Assembly (NCBI GenBank): GCA_041623895.1
Contig: JBFJVZ010000215.1
Span: forward strand, 1-12,457
DNA length: 12,457 nucleotides
Source of the DNA: JBFJVZ01 sp041623895
GTDB taxonomy: Bacteria > Planctomycetota > Planctomycetia > Pirellulales > Pirellulaceae
Direction of reading: 5' to 3'
Both the position numbers and the translations under genes were made by a program. How positions within the stretch are numbered: the first letter of the stretch is position 1; the number at the start of each line of letters is the position of its first letter. A model generated the notes under the pieces. That model saw nothing but the letters and a program-made list of their open reading frames with translations, searched no databases and was not told the DNA's origin. Positions 8,014 through 12,457 of this stretch are shown piece by piece.

Positions 8014-9030
8014 CTAGCGGCGGTTGTTTTTGCGACCGGCAACTTGACCACCGATGGGCCGCAACACAAAAACTTTCGGATCATCAACGATAAACGTTGT
8101 GCTCCAGCGGCGCCCGTCATCGGCGCTGCAGATGTTGTAAAAGAACGTGCGGAAGCGCTCGGCACGATAGCTGTACGGAAACTGGCTGGTGATGTAATCG
8201 TCTTCGGTCAAGTCGTCCACGCCGGGCGATGCGTAATAGTGAACCATTCCGTCCGGCGTCACGCTCATGCCCAGTGTCCACCAACCGGTGGTTGAGATCT
8301 GTGGACCGCGGAAGTCGCCGCCGCGGTTGTTACTGCGAATCCGCAAGTAAGCGTAATCATCGGGCTTATTTGTTACGTCCTTGCTCTCAAACTCGATGAA
8401 CATACCGGGCCAATAGATCTCGTTGCCCATCTCTTTCTTAGTACGTTTGAAAATGCCCACGCCGACTTCTTTGTCGACCAGGGCAGTTGTTTCCAAAGCG
8501 AGACGGAAACCGAAGTGCGGACCGCTGCGGTTTTCCCACTGATCGACCGGCGGCAGGAAGATCCGCGTGGTCACGCTGGGGACTTCCGAGATGTTGACGC
8601 GGCGCCGCATCCGATACTGCACGTTGGCGACAAAGTCGTCTTGGTGCATCTTGTAGCTTGGCCGTCCGGGCAGACCTGTAAATTTGCTCCGCATCAGCAA
8701 TGCGCCCTCGCTGCCGGGCAGTCCACCAGCGGGCGTTGCCACGCGTTTGACGATGTCCGGGTGGCCGCGTTTGATGCCTTCGTACCAGCGGCCGTTTGTG
8801 CTGCGGCCCATCGGTCCACGTTGGTTTTCGTCAATATCTTCGGTGCTTTTGGGATCACGGGGAATGTAGTCCCAGTTTGGATCTTCAAAGTCGTCTGCCA
8901 CGCCAACGACTTCCGAGCCCGTACCGGGAACGACCGGCCGCTGTGCATGTGCGGGAAAGGCATACATTGCCAACGTGATCAGTGCGCAAGTAGCGCGGAA
9001 AACCGAGATACGCATGGTTCGATTCATCAT
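8014..9030 (-). CDS. Secreted protein of unknown function
   Basis: From ATG at 9030 the protein is 338 residues. It begins with a typical signal peptide: Arg residues, a hydrophobic stretch (ATCALITLAMYAFP) and a likely signal-peptidase I site after AHA at residue 29. The mature part opens with VADDFEDPNW, a pattern common at the first strand of jelly-roll or LamG-like beta-sandwich domains of secreted planctomycete proteins. It continues with many Trp, Tyr, Phe and charged residues and a strand-rich look (for example GWWTLGMSVTPDGMVHYYA). I see no catalytic motif, no membrane segment after the signal peptide and no lipobox. A carbohydrate-related beta-sandwich is an inference from the strand pattern only. 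The start could also be ATG 9027 or ATG 9015; a TTG at 9036 is less likely. No clear Shine-Dalgarno site is present. It stands alone on its strand, 197 nt from the DUF58 gene. Confidence 0.88.
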   Translation of the reverse strand: MMNRTMRISVFRATCALITLAMYAFPAHAQRPVVPGTGSEVVGVADDFEDPNWDYIPRDPKSTEDIDENQRGPMGRSTNGRWYEGIKRGHPDIVKRVATPAGGLPGSEGALLMRSKFTGLPGRPSYKMHQDDFVANVQYRMRRRVNISEVPSVTTRIFLPPVDQWENRSGPHFGFRLALETTALVDKEVGVGIFKRTKKEMGNEIYWPGMFIEFESKDVTNKPDDYAYLRIRSNNRGGDFRGPQISTTGWWTLGMSVTPDGMVHYYASPGVDDLTEDDYITSQFPYSYRAERFRTFFYNICSADDGRRWSTTFIVDDPKVFVLRPIGGQVAGRKNNRR

Positions 9031-9227
9031 CGCCAAGGTTGTTCAACTTCCAAATGGCGAGCGCATGCGCGTGACCGCGTAGCAGAACTCACCCCCCTAA
9101 TCGCAACAATCGGCAAAATCGAGGTGGTGACTGAAGGAAAAGTGATGCGACCAAATTGGAACGCAACATAATACCCGCTACAGCGCAAGCAAGAATGCTC
9201 GAGTGCGGCTGCCAAGCGTGCCCACCA
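9031..9227. other. Intergenic spacer upstream of the secreted-protein gene
   Basis: This 197-base gap separates the end of the DUF58 gene from the start of the secreted-protein gene. It holds a perfect 10-bp palindrome GCGCATGCGC (9061-9070) and a possible -10 box on the minus strand (9168-9173). No convincing gene is present. Confidence 0.6.
9168..9173 (-). promoter_or_regulatory. Possible -10 box for the secreted-protein gene
   Basis: Read on the minus strand this is TATTAT, five of six matches to the sigma-70 -10 consensus. It would place transcription start near 9160 and leave a leader of about 130 nt. No good -35 hexamer is seen at 16-18 nt (TTCTTG or ATTCTT), so the call is weak. Confidence 0.25.
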
Positions 9228-10673
9228 TCACGCCCGTAGCGTCACTTGGCGGCAAACATCCGCGATCGACTCCTCGGTCGACAGATGAAAGGTCGGGATA
9301 TTGCAAGCAATCAACGGTCCCGCCGACGCTGAATAGTCATTGATATCGAACGTGTTGACGATCACCGCGACCGCCCAACCTCGCCGCGCGAGAGAGACTA
9401 ACGAGGCAATCGATTCGCTGGGACATTTTTGAACGATGAACAACATGGTTGTTTCCGGCGACAGATCTGATTCACATTCGACCAGCAGTTCCGGCAGCGT
9501 GAGTGCGTCGGTGCGTTCCAGTCTGGCGAGCGTCCGAAACATTTCTTTCAAATGCAGGGGCCCCCGGTCAGCCGGCATGGTCACGGGGCGCAGCCGGTCG
9601 CTCTCGCCGCGCATCGAGGCAGCCTCTGTTACTTCAATACGGACCCGATGGTCGCCCTCCCAGCCTTCCAGGCGAATTCGGTCAGCAGCATCGCGTCCAT
9701 TGGTGGCCAGACCGAAGGGCTCGCCCCAATCATGCAGCGCGGTAGCGATCGATGCGGCGGCAGTTACTGCCAGGTCGCCGCGCACCGGTTCGTGTTTTTT
9801 GGGCATCGTGCTTTTGTGGAAATCGAGTATCAAAGTCGCTCCGGCGATCGACGACGGCTCGTAGACTTTGCTGTGCAACACGCCGGTGCGAGCGGTGGCG
9901 GCCCAGTGCACCATCCGCATCGGGTCTCCCGGTTGCCAGCGGCGGATCCCTCGCAGCCGCGTGGGATCATCCATCACGTTGTCGCGCATGCGAATTTCTC
10001 CGATCGGGCGTCGCGATCCGATCTCATACGACGACAAGGCAACGACGTTGGGCAACACGGTCACATATTGAGGCTCGGTACCGACGCGAAAGCGGCGATA
10101 AAAACCCATCAAGTCGCCTGTCTCCAAAACGGTTGGACCGATCTGAAAGTAACCGCGGCGGTTGCACCTGATTTCATAGGAAAGCTTTTTCGTTTGGCCC
10201 GCCCACAGCAACAACACGTTGATCCGGTCACCATCAACGGCCAGCGTTTCGGTAATCGTTGCCCAACTTGGCAAGAGGTCTTCGACCAACACCCAAAAGA
10301 CAGGTACGCGGCTGGTATTGGTGACTTCAATTTCGACCAGGATTCGGGAACCCAATTTAACTTCGCTATCGGCACCGCTGCGAACAGCGATGGTCGATTT
10401 TGACCAGGTCTCGGCGAGAAACTTGTTCGCCAGCAGCACTAGCGCCGCGGCAATTCCGGCGAGTATCCACAGTGATGCGCCGAACAGCATGCCGCACAAC
10501 AGCAAAGCGCTGATGGCTGCGATGATCGAAAAACTTGGGCTGGGCTCGTTTTCCGATTTCGTCTGACCGCGCGGTTTGCGGCGCGGAGCCGGTTCACTGG
10601 GAATTAGCGGTTCGCTTTGGGCAACCGCTTTCGGATTGGCTCTGACTTTCGGCGGCGGCGTGGACGTGGGCAT
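9228..10673 (-). CDS. DUF58 domain membrane protein, MoxR partner
   Basis: The protein is 481 residues from ATG 10673. Residues 1-47 are a Pro- and charge-rich cytosolic segment. Residues about 48-85 form a hydrophobic block that fits a two-helix hairpin (FSIIAAISALLLCGMLFG, then ASLWILAGIAAALVLLA). A beta-rich stretch follows (about 100-210), then the DUF58 hallmark at 241-264 (RGIRRWQPGD, MVHWAATARTG). The rest resembles a von Willebrand A-like fold, with ATLILDF as the first strand (279-285) and TTMLFIVQ as a later one. DUF58 proteins are usually encoded with MoxR ATPases; their exact role is unknown but is tied to cell-envelope or complex-assembly functions. The gene starts 21 nt after the moxR-type stop on the same strand, so the two are almost surely an operon. 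A TTG at 10688 would add five residues; ATG is preferred. No good Shine-Dalgarno site precedes it. Confidence 0.93.
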   Translation of the reverse strand: MPTSTPPPKVRANPKAVAQSEPLIPSEPAPRRKPRGQTKSENEPSPSFSIIAAISALLLCGMLFGASLWILAGIAAALVLLANKFLAETWSKSTIAVRSGADSEVKLGSRILVEIEVTNTSRVPVFWVLVEDLLPSWATITETLAVDGDRINVLLLWAGQTKKLSYEIRCNRRGYFQIGPTVLETGDLMGFYRRFRVGTEPQYVTVLPNVVALSSYEIGSRRPIGEIRMRDNVMDDPTRLRGIRRWQPGDPMRMVHWAATARTGVLHSKVYEPSSIAGATLILDFHKSTMPKKHEPVRGDLAVTAAASIATALHDWGEPFGLATNGRDAADRIRLEGWEGDHRVRIEVTEAASMRGESDRLRPVTMPADRGPLHLKEMFRTLARLERTDALTLPELLVECESDLSPETTMLFIVQKCPSESIASLVSLARRGWAVAVIVNTFDINDYSASAGPLIACNIPTFHLSTEESIADVCRQVTLRA

Positions 10674-10694
10674 ACCTTGGCATCTCAACCATCG

Positions 10695-11732
10695 TTACGA
10701 CGGGATGGTGGGCACCGCGATTTCGCCCACGATCTCGTCCAAGACACTTTCGGTGGTGACTTTCCGCAAGCGACTTTCCGGCCGGAGAATCAAACGATGG
10801 TTCATCACCGGAGCGATGATCTTCTTGACGTCGTCCGGCTGTACAAACGCGCGACCGCGAATTGCCGCCATCGCTTGCGCGCAACGAAACAATGCGATCG
10901 TCGCCCGTGGACTGCCACCCAAGGCGAGATCGTCGTTGTTTCGCGTTTGATTGACAATCTGCAAAATGTACTGGCGGACTCGCGGGTCGACATGAACACT
11001 TCGAATTTCGGCTTGTGCCTGGACTAACTCCTCGGCATCGGCCACGATTTCAAGCCTGTCAACGGGATGCGTGTACTGGAGTAATTCCAGCATCCGCATT
11101 TCTTCTTCCATCGACGGATAGCCCAAGTTGAACCGCATCAGGAAACGATCCAGCTGGGCTTCGGGTAATGGAAACGTGCCTTCATGATCAACAGGGTTTT
11201 GAGTCGCGATCACCAAAAAGGGCTTGTCCAGATCGTGAGTTGTGCCATCGACGGTTACCCGTCCCTCGGCCATCGCTTCCAATAATGAAGCTTGCGTTCG
11301 CGGGGTTGCCCGGTTGATTTCGTCGGCCAACAGGATTTGGGTGAAAACGGGTCCGGGACGAAACTCAAACTCGACCGTCTTTTGGTTGAAGATGGACGTT
11401 CCGGTCACGTCGGTCGGCAGCAAGTCAGGCGTGCACTGAACCCGTTTGAACTTGCAGCCCACGCTGCGCGCCAGCGCGCGAGCCAACATCGTTTTGGCTA
11501 CTCCCGGGACGTCTTCCAGCAGGATGTGACCGCCGCTGAGCCAGGCGACGATGGAAAGCACCAATTGTTTTCGCTTGCCGACAATGGCGTGTTCAACGTT
11601 GCCGATGATCCGCTTGGCCAGTTCGGCCACGGCAGCTGCCGATGCCGCACTCGCGACCGGCGGTGGGGCTGGCGAGGCCGCCAACGGCTTTCCCGGACCG
11701 CCTCCAGCGGGGCTGGCAGCACGTGAATTCAT
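10695..11732 (-). CDS. MoxR-family AAA+ ATPase
   Basis: This 345-residue protein is a MoxR-type AAA+ ATPase, a class thought to work as chaperones in assembly, metal insertion or maturation of partner proteins. Residues 1-34 are a low-complexity Ala/Pro/Gly tail. The ATPase core shows Walker A EDVPGVAKT (73-81, Lys80), a MoxR-typical QCTPDLLPTDVTG block (99-111), Walker B ILLADEINRA (133-142), sensor 1 ATQNP (176-180), LDRFLMR with the arginine finger region (194-200), and sensor 2 GGSPRA (272-277, Arg276) in the C-terminal lid. All motifs are intact and the length is normal for the family. Start is ATG at 11732; no Shine-Dalgarno site is visible. It is first of a two-gene unit with the DUF58 gene and is divergent from the response regulator. 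Confidence 0.96.
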   Translation of the reverse strand: MNSRAASPAGGGPGKPLAASPAPPPVASAASAAAVAELAKRIIGNVEHAIVGKRKQLVLSIVAWLSGGHILLEDVPGVAKTMLARALARSVGCKFKRVQCTPDLLPTDVTGTSIFNQKTVEFEFRPGPVFTQILLADEINRATPRTQASLLEAMAEGRVTVDGTTHDLDKPFLVIATQNPVDHEGTFPLPEAQLDRFLMRFNLGYPSMEEEMRMLELLQYTHPVDRLEIVADAEELVQAQAEIRSVHVDPRVRQYILQIVNQTRNNDDLALGGSPRATIALFRCAQAMAAIRGRAFVQPDDVKKIIAPVMNHRLILRPESRLRKVTTESVLDEIVGEIAVPTIPS

Positions 11733-11923
11733 GGAGGATTACTGCTTTGAGGAAAAATTTAACGCCGACGGCATCACAATTGCTTTGAGTATGATAATCC
11801 TGAAATGGCTGCCGCGGTGACACCCGTGACCTATTTCCAGTAGGGGGACGTCAGAAGACACCCGGAAAACGGTTCTTCACGCGCGGATTCAGATTTATCA
11901 CCTGTTTGCCAACCGCTGCGTTT

Positions 11924-11943
11924 CGGAACGCTTCCCAGTTCCG
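11924..11943. promoter_or_regulatory. Dyad CGGAAC-N8-GTTCCG, possible operator
   Basis: CGGAAC (11924-11929) and GTTCCG (11938-11943) are perfect 6-bp inverted half-sites separated by 8 bases. They end one base before a -10-like box and 15 bases before the response-regulator ATG, where a repressor or activator would act. No known regulator is implied by the half-site, so binding is a guess. Confidence 0.3.
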
Positions 11944-11944
11944 C

Positions 11945-11950
11945 TACGGT
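11945..11950 (+). promoter_or_regulatory. Possible -10 box (TACGGT) giving a near-leaderless message
   Basis: TACGGT fits the loose TAnnnT pattern of a -10 box and lies 7 bases before the ATG at 11958. If used, transcription would begin at or next to the start codon, giving a leaderless mRNA, which agrees with the absence of any Shine-Dalgarno site. The -35 is poor (TTTCGG at 11921-11926, 18-nt spacer). Confidence 0.25.
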
Positions 11951-11957
11951 AAAAACG

Positions 11958-12338
11958 ATGATTCCGAATCTACTGATCACCGACGATGATTCAGCTTTTC
12001 GCAAAGCGATTTGCGAATCGCTCAGCCGAGGTGGCTTTCATGTCACTGAGGCTAGTGACGGGCAGGAGGCTCTGGATGTTCTGGGTAGCACCAGAATTCA
12101 CGTTGTCTTGCTTGATGTACACATGCCGCGAGTGGATGGATTGCAGCTGATGAGACAACTGGTCCAGACGCCAGATTCGCCCCCCTGCGTTTTGATGAGT
12201 GCCAAGTTGGACGAGCAGATCGAGCGTGAAGCTGAACAGATGCAAGCTTACAAAGTGATGAGCAAGCCATTTGGTCTGAAAGAGCTGCGCGCGGTCGTCT
12301 GCGGAGCGCTGCAAGACATCTACGGCTGGCGGATGTAA
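11958..12338 (+). CDS. Stand-alone receiver-domain response regulator (CheY/Spo0F type)
   Basis: The 126-residue protein is a single receiver domain with no output domain. It shows the acidic pocket (Asp9-Asp10 in LLITDDD), phospho-acceptor Asp53 in VVLLDVHMPRVDG, the switch Ser81 in VLMSA, and Lys103 in MSKPF. All residues needed for phosphorylation by a histidine kinase are present. The length is the usual one for a lone receiver, and the chain ends after helix 5 with IYGWRM. Such proteins carry phosphate in relays or act by protein contact. No histidine kinase is in the window, so the partner is an orphan elsewhere. The ATG start has no Shine-Dalgarno site; a -10-like box lies directly upstream. 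The gene is followed by a cluster of inverted repeats. Confidence 0.95.
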   Translation: MIPNLLITDDDSAFRKAICESLSRGGFHVTEASDGQEALDVLGSTRIHVVLLDVHMPRVDGLQLMRQLVQTPDSPPCVLMSAKLDEQIEREAEQMQAYKVMSKPFGLKELRAVVCGALQDIYGWRM

Positions 12339-12362
12339 GGCCGCGACAAGAAAGTCTTGCCA

Positions 12363-12435
12363 GTTCGTTTGCGGAGAGGCTGTGAATTTATTCGCCAGCA
12401 GCGAAAGTACGTCGTCGTTTGCTCCGCAAACGAAC
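12363..12435. repeat. 14-bp inverted repeat with an overlapping alternative hairpin
   Basis: GTTCGTTTGCGGAG (12363-12376) and CTCCGCAAACGAAC (12422-12435) are perfect 14-base reverse complements separated by 45 bases. Inside, TCGTTTGC (12415-12422) pairs with GCAAACGA (12426-12433) around a 3-base loop. The right arm can therefore form either the long-range stem or the local 8-bp hairpin, not both. It begins 24 bases after the response-regulator stop. It may be a terminator, a REP-type repeat or a regulatory leader of the next gene beyond the window. Confidence 0.75.
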
Positions 12436-12443
12436 GCTTAAGG

Positions 12444-12455
12444 GAACGATCGTTC
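12444..12455. repeat. 12-bp palindrome GAACGATCGTTC
   Basis: This is a perfect 12-bp palindrome, of form GAAC-N4-GTTC, at the edge of the window. It follows the inverted-repeat cluster and shares the CGAACG/CGTTCG element with it (12431-12436 and 12451-12456). It resembles the GAAC-N4-GTTC LexA box of Gram-positive bacteria, but may just be part of the repeat cluster. Confidence 0.6.
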
Positions 12456-12457
12456 GC

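Larger units (their letters stand above)
11733..11957. promoter_or_regulatory. Divergent promoter region between the MoxR ATPase and response regulator genes
   Basis: These 225 bases must carry promoters for both flanking genes. The visible signals are the dyad at 11924-11943 and the -10-like box at 11945-11950 on the response-regulator side. On the moxR side there is an AT-rich stretch (about 11740-11800) without a clear -35/-10 pair. No small gene is supported. Confidence 0.5.

Noticed and set aside
9031..9036. TTG at 9036 as start of the secreted protein
   Set aside because: It would add only two residues before ATG 9030, with no better ribosome site, so the ATG is preferred.
8515..9171. 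218-codon plus-strand frame over the secreted-protein gene
   Set aside because: It overlaps in antisense a gene with a clear signal peptide, and its own product has no recognisable feature.
9027..9215. Possible small minus-strand gene of 62 codons in the spacer
   Set aside because: It overlaps the start of the secreted-protein gene, has no Shine-Dalgarno site and shows no domain; chance is the simpler explanation.
9552..10403. 283-codon plus-strand frame across the DUF58 gene
   Set aside because: It is antisense to the well-supported DUF58 protein, including its hallmark motif, and the translation has no domain features.
10674..10688. TTG at 10688 as start of the DUF58 protein
   Set aside because: It adds five residues without conservation evidence; ATG 10673 is the stronger start codon and gives a normal protein.
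11816..11831. Imperfect dyad GGTGACACCCGTGACC upstream of the MoxR gene
   Set aside because: Only GGTnAC and GTnACC match as half-sites, the position relative to any promoter is unclear, and such short dyads arise by chance.
12347..12359. Small hairpin CAAGA-AAG-TCTTG after the response regulator as a terminator
   Set aside because: The 5-bp stem is weak and no T-run follows. The larger inverted repeat just downstream is a better candidate.

Overview
The window is about 55-58% GC by eye and looks chromosomal, most likely from a planctomycete of the Pirellulaceae (Rhodopirellula-like). The reasons are a very long UvrA made of two UvrA units in one chain, a Ser/Thr kinase with DWG in place of DFG joined to PAS domains, starts that include GTG and lack clear Shine-Dalgarno sites, a secreted protein of a type I cannot name, and REP-like inverted repeats between genes. 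The genus is inference; there is no rRNA or other marker gene here.

Layout. (1) 3-5726 (+): 3' part of a tandem uvrA gene. The window opens at the first zinc-binding motif of the first UvrA unit, then holds the rest of that unit, a complete second unit, and a 195-residue tail. (2) 5775-7895 (+): a cytosolic Ser/Thr kinase with a TPR-like region and two C-terminal PAS domains, 48 nt after uvrA and in the same frame. (3) 7896-8013: convergent intergenic gap with a strong 17-bp inverted repeat, probably the shared terminator and a dispersed repeat. (4) 8014-9030 (-): secreted protein with a signal peptide, family unknown. (5) 9031-9227: spacer with a possible -10 box. (6) 9228-10673 and 10695-11732 (-): a two-gene unit, MoxR-type AAA+ ATPase followed by a membrane-anchored DUF58 protein. 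(7) 11733-11957: divergent promoter region with a 6-bp dyad next to a -10-like box. (8) 11958-12338 (+): stand-alone receiver-domain response regulator. (9) 12339-12457: a nest of inverted repeats, including two hairpins that exclude each other and a 12-bp palindrome.

How the genes work together. UvrA is the damage-recognition ATPase of nucleotide excision repair. The tandem form would let one chain supply the four nucleotide-binding domains normally provided by a dimer. The kinase may be co-transcribed with it, but no functional link can be read from the sequence. MoxR plus DUF58 is a common pair in which the ATPase is thought to act as a chaperone for envelope or metal-insertion substrates. 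The usual further partners (VWA proteins, transglutaminase-like proteins) are absent here. The response regulator has only a receiver domain, and its kinase partner is not in view.

I found no CRISPR array, transposase, tRNA, rRNA or phage gene. The parts that deserve most attention are the tandem UvrA with its unrecognised C-terminal domain and the two repeat-rich intergenic regions.
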